A stretch of 64,000 nucleotides of DNA from assembly GCA_037957365.1 (NCBI GenBank), contig JARHVA010003634.1, positions 391,001-455,000 on the forward strand. Reading direction: 5' to 3'. The translations under genes and the position numbers were made by a program. Within the stretch, counting starts at the first letter, position 1, and each line of letters opens with the position of its first letter. The DNA is from Torreya grandis. Lineage: Eukaryota > Streptophyta > Pinopsida > Cupressales > Taxaceae. The notes below the pieces were generated by a model. The model was not told where the DNA came from and ran no database searches. It worked only from the letters and a program-made list of their open reading frames with translations. This document shows, in pieces, positions 46,581 to 58,551 of the stretch.

Positions 46581-46778
46581 TTGGGTCAGATGTTTGATAC
46601 TCATGAGGATTTGGCTTTTTCATACTTAGGGTTGTGGAACCAAGGAACTGACAAAAGTGATATTTCATTGAACTTGGACATGTGTGACCTATTATCTCCC
46701 TTAGAATTTCCACATCTTACAAAGCCATTTGCTCCATGTGTCTTTGATAATACTTGCATGTTACAATGGATTATCTAG
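46581..46778 (+). pseudogene. Unidentified 65-codon open stretch, G2 3' LTR
   Basis: It reads MGQMFDTHEDLAFSYLGLWN, then QGTDKSDISLNLDMCDLLSP, EFPHLTKPFAPCVFDNTCML. The same frame is visible with stops at 22330 and 29170. Its codon-level similarity between copies suggests former coding sequence. It does not resemble kinase C-termini that I know. A host gene captured together with the kinase, or an element ORF, are both possible. Confidence 0.45.
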
Positions 46779-47760
46779 GGTTATTACACCTTTGGATAAT
46801 CTTTGATTTTATATGGAAGTGATTCTATAGATAGAGTGCAAATACAAGGAGTAAAGAAGTTCTAGAATCTTGTATTGCAATTCCACTAAGATTGCTTCAT
46901 TTAATGATAGAATTCTTTGAAAATCAAGTGTGGAGGTATTGACTAGGTGGGTACTATTTGGCTATCCGTAATTTAATGTGAACCTTAGGTAAAGGAAGTT
47001 ATAAGAAGTGCATGCAAAAAGCCAAGGGACAGATAGAGGAGGATGTCCTTATAGTTATTTGAAAATGTCTTCTTTAACATTGAGGAATTTCATTGAAAAT
47101 ACAAAATATCTCCAAGGGACAAAATGTATTTCCATGGAATTAGATGTTATGAATTGATTTGAAAATTTGGTGGATCTCTTAACACTATAAATGATATTCA
47201 TATCCATCCCTATAAATGGTTGTTTAAAATTGTCTTGAAAATTTGGTGGAGAAGCATGAATTGCCTAGCGAAATACAATACCAAAATAAATGGTTTAATG
47301 ATAGCATTACATATACAATAGGCTTGTAAAACTTTGGTAATACTCCAAAAAGATACCCAATATCAGGTAATGAATGCCCAACTAAAAGGGACAATTAAAA
47401 AATTTGAAGATTATGTGTTAGGCTATCATATTTTCTTGGCTTGGTTTCAATGGCTAATATAATTATTTTTGAATGTGGTATCTCATTATACATAAAGTAT
47501 AGTTTTTTTAGTTGAGGAATCAAACAGAGAAAGACATGGATTCTAGAAAAATATTTTTTTAGGGTACCTCATTGAATAAAGTAGCAGGAATGGAGTTGGG
47601 TGAAATGTCAAAGAATGGCACTTCTCAAAAAAATGTTGTAGATGAGGCCCCCAAAGTCCCTAGGAGATTTGTGTGGGAGAATTAACTTGTAAAACACAAG
47701 TATTCAAAATAAAAGTTCAAATTGTGGTCAACTTTCCTGATCTTTCTATTCATAGAAAGT
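46779..47760 (+). other. G2 U3 continuation with coding-like remnants
   Basis: It is equivalent to 22530-23560. Remnants such as ELGEMSKNGTS, KNVVDEAPKVPRRFVWEN (about 47590-47690) are conserved in frame with 30120-30230. No family is recognised. Confidence 0.35.
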
Positions 47761-47949
47761 GGAAAAATTCAACTCTAGAGGAGCTTCGAGGAGATGTTGA
47801 GGAGGAATGCAATTTTGTAATTTTGTAAATATGCAAATTGCAAATTCCACTTGGATCTCTCAATCCTACCAGTCAACACTGATCAATATGAGGTTCTAGT
47901 GTAAAAATGAACTTTGAAGGCCAATTTTAATTTTGCACTTTTTCAAATT

Positions 47950-48450
47950 ATAAATTATAGTTGGAGTTCCCATTTCCCTAAGGGAAATTTTGAGGGGAAT
48001 GGTAACTGTGAATGTAATTTGTAAATTTACAAATTACAAATTGTAGTTGGAGTTCCCATTTCCCCTAGGTAATTTTTCATGGGAATTGTATTTGTGAATT
48101 GTAATTTTCAAATTTGTAAATTACAAATTATAGTTGGAGTTTCCATTTTCCTAAGGGAACTTTTGAGGGCAATTGCAACTATGAATTACAATTTTACAAT
48201 TTACAAATTATAAAATTGTTACTATGTTATGGATTTCCCTAATACGAAAAAAATTGTAAAATTGCAAATGGGACCCAAATTTCCCCAAGACAAATAAAAT
48301 TGAAAAATTACAAATGGGACCTTGATTTCCCCAAAACAAAGAGAATTGCAAAAGTATTGGTGAGTTCTATATTTTTCCAATAAAAATAAAATTTCAAAAT
48401 TACAAATGGGACTCGGATTTCCCCAAAACAAAGAAAAGTAAAAATTTGCA
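47950..48450 (+). repeat. Tandem arrays in U3, G2 3' LTR
   Basis: Three GTTGGAGTTCCCATTTCCCT-type units (near 47959, 48045 and 48133) are followed by shorter CCCAAGACAAATAAAATTG or CCAATAAAAATAAAATTTC units to 48450. Read on the minus strand they give an in-frame FVLGKS/WGN-type repeat, which I regard as a by-product of the array. Confidence 0.75.
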
Positions 48451-49143
48451 AAAGAGACCATAATTTCTCCAAAAGGCTAAAAAGTGAAAAGTAATGCATT
48501 TATGCATTTAAAAATGTGGAGGCAACCGTAAAATCCAAAGACTAAAAAAATAAAATGTGAAAAAAACAACTGTGGAAAAAGCATATTGGAGCCAAAAAGC
48601 AAAAGGTAAAAATAACCTAAGTTTTGAATTTTCAATTGTTTTTCTTATTTAAGCATCTCAATGGGAGAAATATTACAGGTCTACAAGGTCATGGTGGGCC
48701 ACTCTAATGAATACTTCTAAATCAACCATGCATTTTGGGTGTTGAGATTCCATAATTAAAAGATAGGGTTATTATTGGCATGCATAAGAGGAAGGGAAAC
48801 TATCCAAGAAGATTCCATATTTGAAAATGAATGGTAAAAGGCACATCTAGGAAGTTATACAAGAAGACAAAGATATTGTTTGGCTCTAAAGGAAACTATT
48901 CCCCTTCTAGCTCATGTAAAATACATTTATAGGCAAGAAATCAAAGGTCTCTTTAAATATTCATCATTACTTGTAGATGTAGTTATAACAATGATTTTCC
49001 TTATAAAAGAATGAAGATTCTAAACATGGCAAGGAGCATTTTCTAGTTGGAAGCATCTTGGCAGAACTTTGAGTGTTAACTATATTTTTACAATATTATA
49101 AATTATAACCCATATTCCCAGGTTGAAAAAAGTGGTAAAAATG

Positions 49144-49151
49144 TATAAATA
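49144..49151 (+). promoter_or_regulatory. TATA box, G2 3' LTR
   Basis: TATAAATA in the context AAAATGTATAAATAGAGG, conserved with 24921 and 31754. Confidence 0.55.
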
Positions 49152-50424
49152 GAGGTATTGTCATGTATTCTAAGGTTTTTATTAGTCTTGTCATTCTCTC
49201 TAAGTCTAGGTTTTTCAAAAAAAATGTATCTATTATTGTGTGTATATATTGTCTCCCTTGTAAAGGTGGTTATAACTGTACAACCATTAACAAACTTTGA
49301 GAATATTTTTTATGTCTCCCCTATCCAACAAGTAGAAAACTCACCATGCTTGTCCCCATGGAAGCATTCTATAAAATTGATGTATGCAAGGTTTATTTAT
49401 AAATTTAATTAAAATGCTTGTGGCTTTTACTATTTCCTATTGATGAAGTGCAGTAATATGTTTTTCAAATGCTATGTGTTGGATATCTATTTGTATGTTC
49501 ATTACTCATTATCATCTTTGGATTAGATATGGGTTATAAGCCCCTTTTTACTTTGTGTTTGGAAATATGTTATTGAATAAATATTTAGGGTACCCTGGGA
49601 TTATGAATTTAATAGGAAAAATTATTTGAGATTCTAAGTGCAGTGTTGTTTTAATTTTTGAAGAATCATTTGGGTATTTGCATTTCATTAGCATCAATAA
49701 ATGAAAATCACTCCTATTAGTTCCCATTATCTTGCATCTAAGGTTTTCTACATCTTTGCAAAGGAATAATGTCATGAATGTTGAAAGAATCCTTATTGTT
49801 TGAAAACCACTGGCACATCTCTCCTTTTTTATAACTATCTAACTTGTCCTATCAATCTTACCCTAGAAATAATATACCATAATAAATATCATAACTATTA
49901 TTTACCTACAGATGCATAAATATTTCCTACTTAACATGTGTCTATATTTTGTGCTTTTAATCCCAACATTGAGGTCTCCTATTCATCCCCTTGTTGAATA
50001 ATTATTTAGAATGAAGGTTACAATCACATCCCTATCTATCTTCAGTAGCTTGTATATGACTTAGAGCATTTGTTCATTCTATGTGATAACCCTTCCCCGA
50101 TGGAGTGAATAACTGTGGTTGTGCCCTAATCATATTTGTGTTTATTTGTGCTAAAAATCTCCATGGAGATTGAATTACAGTACCACTCTATGTGGGCAAG
50201 CTACCCCTTGATTATTCTCACCTTGGTTTAGGTTGAACCATAAGTAGTAAGGAACTGACCATACCCTCTATTAGTTCTTCTCAGTCATTGTCTACATCCA
50301 ATCCATCCATGTGTTAAACTCTTCCTTAGATATAATAACATATCAATGTATTTACCATCCATGTTTTCCATTTTTCTCAAGTGTGTAAGGCTAAGTTAAA
50401 GAGGTGTAAAAATAGGAACCAACA

Positions 50425-50922
50425 CAAGCCATAAAAAGTGTGATGTTAGTAAATATCCTTTTTATTTTCCTCCTTAGATACATCTTTATATGTTTCCTTA
50501 CCGTATCCTTTATACATTATTTTGGGTCCATATTTTTCTTCCCCTTTGATAAAAAATTATTTAGAGTCCTACTTAGACACATATTTTAACCAATATTTGG
50601 TGCATTATTTAGACATCATTTGAATATTTATTCTTGTTATCCTTTTGTCACATTGATGGTTTCATCTATAGATTCCCCTTTAGAGGATCACTTAGATTCA
50701 AATCACACATTTTATTTCCCATATCCCTTATAAACTACCTTAAAAAGCTAAGAACCTCCTTGTTTTAATTCTTTCCATTTTATCAGCTTGTCATATACTC
50801 CTAAAGATGAGGTTCTCTATGAAAAACCTCCATCCACTTTTTCCCATGTGGTTTGATCACATTCCATTTGTTATGAGACCATCTTTCCTTAATTATATAC
50901 TAGTATACCAACATATCATATT
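50425..50922. other. Flank right of G2, nothing recognised
   Basis: A/T-rich sequence with no clear domain. If G2 inserted into the third gypsy family, this would be the continuation of 20195, but I see no exact target-site duplication to prove it. Confidence 0.4.
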
Positions 50923-52690
50923 ATGCCTCTTCCCACCTTTCTACCTACAATGGAAATGAAGACTATTTGTATATTTATTCCTTGTGACACTCAAAACTAT
51001 AGTGATTATGATGAGGATTTCTATGATGAATTTTATGTCTATATTGATGATGAACATGTTCCTTCTCTAGATACTTCTCCATTATCTTCTCCTATAGATG
51101 AGAACATAAATACATCTTATGATGATATTTATCATTTTCCCTTAGAAAATAAAATATTTGAATAAGAGCCTTATAGTACTCTTAAGGTTACATATCGAAA
51201 ACACGCTAAATTAAAGGTCAATGATTCTACAAAACCAACCATATTTATTTAAGAATATTTTCCTAAGCAAACTTCTTCCATTCACACTAGTGTCATAATG
51301 GTTAAAATTAATAATAAACTCCAACCCTTAAATGAGTCTATTTAAACCCCTCATATGCCTTCTAAATATGGCATTTACTTAATTCATGTTATAGATTCTT
51401 GACAAAACATGTACACCATTTATCCTTATGAAAGTAAAGCATATCATGCTTGGGTGGCCTATAATTCTATTCCTAGTAATTCAAGTGTTTGTAATATCTT
51501 ATATTCAAATTTACCTCCCAACTTCCAAATGCATACATTCTCCATACATGATGGTATATTTTACCCTTACTTATACCATAAATTGTTTTGATATTTAATG
51601 AGTGGGCATAATTTCAGCATTTTATTATTGTAATTATTCCCTAAAATCCTATATGGATGTGTACTTGTTTGGTTTGAATCCCTTCCTAGCATATCCTTAT
51701 CTACATATCTTGATCTATGAAAAGATATTTTAATTCAATATTCTAAATAAGTGACCTAGTGTTAATTATGAAGCCCTTCCTCCTCCCCCCCCGCCCCACC
51801 TTGCACCAAGGTCAAAATGAACAAGTTTGTGAATATATATTAATACTTGAGATTTTTGTGCATCAATTATTTTACCCATATATTTATAAATGCAATACAT
51901 ATTTTTATCAAGGTCTTATTAATGCATTAAATTAGGATATAATTTATAATACTTGTCAATAATTCATAGTTCTTTTTTATGAGGCCTTACCACTAGAATA
52001 AGAGTTAGGTCTTGTTACTATTATAAATCATATGCAAGAATACATTGAATTATTTTAACAAGATAAATCACCTAAAGGTATTTCAAATACTTATAATAAA
52101 ACATGTCACTATTTATCTTATAACAATATATGCACTAATCACATAACTTACCTTAATACTTCAGTACATAATGTTAAATCTTAATTTGAGCAAGTTAAAG
52201 TTTTGAATAAAGGCAAAAAATAAAATATTACAGTTAATAATATCACTCACTTTCTCACTATAATAAAATAAAAACCAATAATATTTTACCTAAACTATTA
52301 GATAAAAGGATATTCAGATTACTCCATAATTAATATCATCATCTATGTCATTTGTAAAACATCAAATGCCGACCATTTTATGATTGTCATGGTCTTAATC
52401 GGCATCATGATAATAATTTTTATGTACTAAGAGAAAATATAAATGAACTTACACATCAAGGAATTTTACCATTTAAAAAATATCATAACCATGTCAAACC
52501 AACTTTCTAATCCTCTAAATATTCAATAAAATATTCAAATAATATTCAAGAAAGTAATGATCATATCAATCTTAGTAACAAACACATATTCATACAAAAA
52601 AAACTCTAATGGCATTCCTACTAAATTACCCACCCAAGCTTGGGTTTGTAAATCAACACAAATATAAAATGAACATGCTAATCTGTATAC
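50923..52690 (+). pseudogene. Gag of third gypsy family G3, long remnant
   Basis: An open piece (50923-51165) has an acidic start (YSDYDEDFYDEFYVYIDDEH, LDTSPLSSPIDENI). A second (51409-51591) reads SNLPPNFQMHTFSIHDGIFY, typical of the gag entry (P-x-F-x-x-YDG). LYGCVLVWFESLP and INHMQEYIELF follow. A zinc-knuckle-like C-H region near 52360 reads CRPFYDCHGLNRHHDNNFYV then LRENINELTHQGILPFKKY. This is the end of gag before protease in plant Tat-like elements. Many stops, several of them TAA or TAG where Gln would fit. No RT follows before 54300. Confidence 0.65.
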
Positions 52691-54297
52691 ACTTGATAAC
52701 TCAGATATGTAAACTATAGTATTCTAACATTCAATCCATTTGATGCATTTATATATCCATATAGTCAGTTAATATATTAAAAAATAGAAAACATAACAAA
52801 GTACACTAAGGAAATAACATAACATAATTCACAATGTCAAATTCACATAATTCCTAAAACCATAAGACATGTTTGTACATGAATAATTCTTACACCATCA
52901 ATGAATAATCAAAATTTAACAATGACTCACATGAGTATGTTATGAAATATGTTCTTTATTTCATTTGAATCATATCATCCCATCTCATTTATTGGTCCAT
53001 TTCTCTTGGTTAACTTTATTTCATAGTGCATAACCTATTTGTGCTTTCCTTGATTATTTATTCACATCCCAATTTTATTCTATCCCTTATCTCTAGTTTC
53101 TTAAGGTAATCATTCCCCCTTCCTTTTTAATCCAATTCAAAAAATCCCATAAAGTCATTTTTTAAAAAAATATTTAGGAGCACATTATTTAAAGCAACCT
53201 ATGTTCTTATTACTTCAGATTTATGCATACTATAACTCCTGTTTATGTTCTCATCTACATATTTATATATGATAGCACATGAAAATGATTATCATATATT
53301 TTTTTTCTTGATATACTTCCCATACATATTTATTTGGGGCATCTTATGTGTCTTCCATCTTGATATACTATGATATCACACTTTATGGATTGTTCAAATT
53401 CTTCTTACTATGTGTACTTTCAAAGCCTCACTTATTATCTTCAAATAGTTTTCATTTTTCAATTTCATATTTAAAATTTCAAATATGGAAATAATGTAAA
53501 ACCAAAAGTATCTATTTAAAAAATAAAAATAAATTCAAACACTCACAACTCAATATCTCTGATAATTTGCTCATGCTGCTAGCTCACTATATTTACATAT
53601 GTTATTTATATTTTATTAATTAGATAACATACCTTTAATACACAACATTTTCACAAGGTATGTGTGTATTATACAAGACATAATTTTCCATGGGTTTTAT
53701 GTTAGGCAATTTTTTTTTTTACCTAAATAACCTTGCTAAGTTAGGGGCATCTCATTTTTCTTTGTGAACACTTTTACTAATTGAATCTATCCACAACCTC
53801 TTTTTCATGAATGATTAGTATAGTTTTGAAATGTATTTTTATTTATTCATATGTTATTATACTAACATTATCATTGATACAAGTAATTGACATATGTTGG
53901 TTTAGTTTTCCTTCATATTACAAAATGTGTTTAAACATGATTTTTTATTATATACAACCTTTGATCCTTATACGGTTCATAATAACCTATTATACACACA
54001 CTAATTCAATTTTATACTAAATTTCATGATACAATTCACTTTCAATACATTAAAAATGTTTACATTCTCTATCTACAAAACTTTCAAGTTTTTTACATGA
54101 TTCATGCACTACTTCAATTAATACTATATTCAATTATGATGATGCAATGAAATATTAAAAAAATTCATAGACTTCAATTTACACCTCTTAGATTCTAGTA
54201 AAATTTAAATATTCACATTCTATTACTTGATAAAATCATACACAAATAGTCTCAATTTTCTTTTTAGACTAGTGATTTTAAAACTAAAACTCTCATC
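52691..54297. other. A/T-rich stretch, nothing recognised
   Basis: There are no pol domains on either strand that I can read. A 69-codon frame at 53811-54020 is hydrophobic but typical of random A/T-rich DNA. Confidence 0.4.
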
Positions 54298-54312
54298 TCA
54301 AAAGGGGGGCAT
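54298..54312 (+). other. Possible polypurine tract
   Basis: CTCAAAAGGGGGGCAT stands out as a G run in A/T-rich DNA and is followed by TATATTGGG, which could be a decayed TGTTGGG LTR start. It fits the 3' end of the G3 element whose gag is at 50923-52690. Confidence 0.4.
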
Positions 54313-56395
54313 TATATTGGGTTTAACTTGAATTCAATCCCTCACAAACAATATATGTTATATTTATAACAAAATACACTATGAAAATTACCAATATTAT
54401 GGGGGCATATGGATTTCATATACACCTCTATCTTATAAATTATTTAGTACAAGTTCACATGTACAAAAATTTGAAACATTAAAAAAAAATTAACACTCTA
54501 TATAGTATAGGGAGGTGTGATATTGGTTCATGCACTCCCCTCTTTATTATTTTGCAACATGTAAGTGTTTAATAAGTTACAATTTTAATCTAGATATTAA
54601 TACAATAGTTTGACTTATATTTTATAAGTGGAAAACATCCGATATTATTGATTCTCCACATCTTGTTTTCACTTTACTGAGATATGTAATAAGTCCAGCT
54701 TCTTCTATTTAGATCAGCAAGTGATCCACATTTGATCTTAGTGACACTCTACGTTTTGGTTTCACCTTACTAAACAATGTTATAGTCCTCCCCCTCCACA
54801 TTTTTAAATTTCCCTTATATATTTTAGTGACACTCAATGGGTAACATCCTAATTATTCTTCAATTATTCTTAAAAAATTGAAATCATATCCTTGTTTAAA
54901 TAAAAATCTTCATTCATCGAGACTTAATCACTCTTAATTTTTTCATAGGTTAAAATCCCATGAGTTGGTATGATTATGGTTTAGTGACACCCAATGGCCT
55001 ACCACTCATCTTATAACCACTTTTAATATTAACTATTTTACCTAGCTAGGATTTAAATAAGTTTAATATAATCTTATATCCATTTGGTTTACCTGATAAC
55101 CCAAACTCCTATTTTTAATATAAAGTGTGTCTCCATACTCAAGTTTTATATCTTTCTCCTTTTTTAAGTAATTTCACTTTATTTCATCACTAAAATAATT
55201 TTTGGGTGTTAAGTGAGTGTAAACACATAAATTTAGTCAATATATTATTGATGATGTGTTTTATTGACATCTGTAACTTACTTGGACATTACTCCATGTT
55301 AGTAACCAAATAATTACAAGATAATTCATTATCATATAATATTAATAAAATAACATGAAATCATAGATATTTCATTTATATTCATCCCTATTATGATCAC
55401 ATATCATCTATAGAAAATTTTATAAGTTTCTAACATTTTAGGATAATCATATGGCAAAGGCCCCTAGTGTGTTCTTGTCCTCTTACCTCAAATGAATAAT
55501 TTTTAAAATCAATACATATAAATATGGATATCCCTCACTTTTCATAATTTCAAATCATTAAATTAGTCAAAATAATATTCTATAAAAAGACATCAAAACT
55601 ACTCATTCATTACCTAGTAATCATATAGCAATCTAATATCAAAAGCATTCTACATTTAGTAAAAGAGAATTTTTATTTTCAAGTTCAATTATGATTAATT
55701 TATACAATCATAGGAAAATTTTAATAGTTTTTTATATTATGTAAAGTGAATCTAATATAAATCATTCTAATAGATCTTATAGTTGAATTCATCAAAAATT
55801 TAGGAATTTACCCAAAAAGGAAAACTACATCACCCTGAGGCCCTTAGAGCTATGTAGGTATCCCTTAGTAAAAAAAAATCTTTATTAGGATATCTAAAAC
55901 ACATCTATTTCCCTTTATTTTTACCCTTTTACATTTGATAATTTTGTGTGCATGTGAAATAATATGACATTAAATTTATAAGTTTTTTACACATTCATTC
56001 ATTCCCACAGAGAATAAGGAAACCCTTAAAGGCAGCTGTACACTCTTCATTTAAAATAACTCTATATAATCAATAGGGATAAATTATTATAATAAGACAC
56101 AATTGAAATTCAGCGTTATCTTCCTAATGCACTCTTATCCTTGTACCTTCTAACATCTTTATTTTTGTGATAACATGATCATGAATTTAGTCTAAGCACA
56201 ATTAAATCAATAGATCATTGGTATATTCAACAACCAATATATTTCAATATGTGTATACATTTCTACTCTTGTATATTCATTGTTATAACATAATTTCAAA
56301 AAAAATTTGATGTATTTTAGTGTATACTATTGTATATCAATTTCTATAGTTTATTCCTGGTTAATTGATTATTCTAAATTAATTATAGGGTAAAA
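54313..56395 (+). repeat. LTR-like region of G3, includes repeat B copy 2
   Basis: About 55310-55870 matches 19560-20100. About 55120-55300 also weakly matches 60355-60500 (blocks TTTCTCC, AATTTCA, TAAAATAA, ACATAAAT). A short motif AGTGACACTCAATGGG/AGTGACACCCAATGGC recurs near 54740, 54820 and 54985. It probably represents LTR sequence of the third family. Borders are uncertain. Confidence 0.45.
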
Positions 56396-56640
56396 TGTTA
56401 GCTAGGATGAAAAACTTTACGGCATAAAATGAAATGAAATATATATTCACTCAAATATTATTATCAACACTCCATGAATCAATCATGTTTGATAAACTCA
56501 AATCCTTTGATGAGCTATGGCATATAGTCAAAGATAGAGAAGTAAAGCTCATAACATTAAACAAGCCAAAGTATGTACCAAAATGCTCCATCTACATCAA
56601 ACATAAATTTTTAAATAAAGATAAATTATAAATTCAAATC
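56396..56640 (+). pseudogene. Gag fragment of a G3-like element
   Basis: It reads KMLARMKNFTA, stop, NEMKYIFTQILLSTLHESIM then FDKLKSFDELWHIVKDREVK. This matches the later part of Ty3/gypsy gag (a W/RMKN-type entry, then LLPxLH, then a helix with FDEL and a final ED/DRE pair). The open part is 56434-56631. Upstream gag parts are missing here. Confidence 0.6.
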
Positions 56641-57179
56641 TAATGAGAAAAAAAAGTAAAATTTCATGTAATATTACAACCATTGAACAAGCTTAAATTA
56701 TTATCTATACTTACGATGTAATTTATAAGGTTACCAAAACCTCCACATATATTGTTAATAATTTATTTATATTACAATATCCTATTTATCTCATCATTTT
56801 AAATTTTACTTAACCAATCCTCAATCTAAGTGCGTTGGCATTAATGTAAATTGTGATTAACATAGAAGCATTGGGAATTCCATGAATTTTTTTTACAAAC
56901 TAAGACATAAAATAGAATATATATTAACAATAATGTGATTGAGATAAATAAACCCATAAATGAAATAATATAGTAAGATAATGATAATGTAAAGCTTAAA
57001 ATATTTAATAATCCTTTTCCAAATCATGGTTCAATATGAAATGTAGATAATTTATAAGTACATCATACATATAATGTGCATTCTCCTTAATAATATGGGC
57101 ATCTAACAAAAGCAATCATTGGCATATTTATTAGAATATTGACACAATATATAGTGATTTCATTTGATGATTATGAAAT

Positions 57180-57570
57180 AAGTGATGATGGTTTGGATAG
57201 GCATTCACTCTTAATTTGAGCTTACATCAATAAACAAATTATATATAGTGTCATGATTGACATTGGATCAAGAAAAAATACATGTATAATGACACTAATT
57301 TATAGCCTTAGATACACATATCAATAATTAAGGTATACATTAAGTGTATTAAAATTAATCGATGTGCATACATAATATATTTTTGGACATATAATACTAT
57401 CTCTCCAAGATGGTTTAGCAACAATGGATACTCCATTTCTAGTCCTAAAAAACACAAGGGTATATAATATGTTATTTTGATGTCCTTGGATACAAAATAT
57501 TTGATCAATACCATCTATAGTTCATATATGCCTCAAGTACATTCATTGTAATCAAGTTGTCAAAGAAAAA
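57180..57570 (+). pseudogene. Aspartic protease remnant of a G3-like element
   Basis: The reading INKQIIYSVMIDIGSRKNTC has the D-x-G-S catalytic signature (DIGS). It continues FGHIILSLQDGLATMDTPFL, VYNMLF, stop, CPWIQNI and SIPSIVHICLKYIHC. The YN-x-L-x-x-PWI block followed by A/SIPS-x-H-x-x-LK is the usual flap and C-terminal half of plant gypsy protease. Protease would cut the gag-pol polyprotein. At least three stops occur. Confidence 0.65.
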
Positions 57571-58140
57571 TGTATCCCATATGATTACCCTCTATAGTTA
57601 GTGGTAACTGCTCCTCCTTCAGCACCACCACAAGAGTTTATTTTGGCACTTATTCAAGAAAATCACCAAAAGATAATCAGTGCATCCATTCAAGAGAATA
57701 GATCAATTTAAATTATGGAAACTATGCATAATATTTAAAAATGACCATTTTAAGGGGAAAAGGTTTATCCTTTATGAACATAAATCAATTAAAGTTATGC
57801 AAGGCTTCAATAAACATAAATTTCTTATAGTGCAACCTAATATAGTTCCTAAGATAATTCAATGTGATCTATAGTTAACAAAAGTAATGTGACTTTATCC
57901 TATTACATAGCATACTTTACCAATTCATGCACCTTATCTAGTTACACAAGTGATAAAAAAATCTATAAGTAGTGATCTTGACAATTTTGATATGACTCCT
58001 GACTTATTTTCAAACTAGGATACACCTTATTGTATGAATTTTCATCCTTCGAATATCAACCTTAAAATATTTCACACAAGTATACATTATGATCCTCCAA
58101 TTTTTAGGATCATAAGCTAGTTTAATTTGCATACAAGTTA
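57571..58140 (+). pseudogene. Post-protease linker remnant
   Basis: APPSAPPQEFILALIQENHQ and the open frame 57680-57874 (LWKLCIIFKNDHFKGKRFIL; IKVMQGFNKHKFLIVQPNIV) appear to continue the polyprotein. No RT motif follows, so the element is truncated here. Confidence 0.35.
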
Positions 58141-58474
58141 AAAAATATCCAAAAAATAAAATAAAAAGAATTCAAATTTATTTTCCAAAAAAAAATAATT
58201 AAAATATTTATTAAAAAAAATCAAGGCTTGAGCAGGACATGAGATGCTAGTTACTCTTTTGAATATATTATATATTAGATACTATATTATAAAGATTATT
58301 TATTTTTATATACACATGCATTCCACTAGGTATAGGAGTGTGATGTAGGACATACATAATTAATACATTCTTAGATGTTGAGTTTTGTCCTACCTGTGGC
58401 CACATTTATGCTATATCACCTTACTTTACACATCACACTATAATAAGTTATATCTATGTATGACCTCAAATGTA

Positions 58475-58551
<77 letters not shown>

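Larger units (their letters stand above)
20196..50424 (+). mobile_element. Giant Ty3/gypsy retrotransposon G2 with duplicated 5' end and nested copia
   Basis: The LTR copy at 20196-25657 starts TGTTAGTGCCC and ends GGGAACCAACA. A second LTR copy (27431-33034) lacks its first ~400 bp, and the 3' LTR is 44468-50424. A tRNA-Asp-type primer site follows both 5' copies. Gag starts before and continues after a nested copia (33920-38208). Then come protease-like, aRH, RT, RNase H and integrase remains in the same order as G1. The 5' and 3' LTRs look far more diverged than the two 5' copies, so the duplication is later than insertion. The element is dead. Its lineage is probably Tat-like, judged from the extra RNase H, primer site and length. 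A target-site duplication is not evident. Confidence 0.85.
44468..50424 (+). repeat. G2 3' LTR, about 6.0 kb
   Basis: It starts TGTTAATTCCAAAAATTAAA and ends GGAACCAACA. It contains the third kinase copy, the unidentified ORF region, the tandem arrays and a TATA box in the same order as copies A and B. Divergence from A and B is visibly greater than between A and B. Confidence 0.85.

Noticed and set aside
48222..48499. Minus-strand protein with FVLGKS/WGN repeats
   Set aside because: It is the translation of the tandem nucleotide array; equivalent frames in the other LTR copies (23973, 30744) start and stop at different places.
50400..50440. Target-site duplication of G2
   Set aside because: CCTAT before 20196 has no exact copy after 50424; the nearest similar bases (GCCATA) are not convincing.
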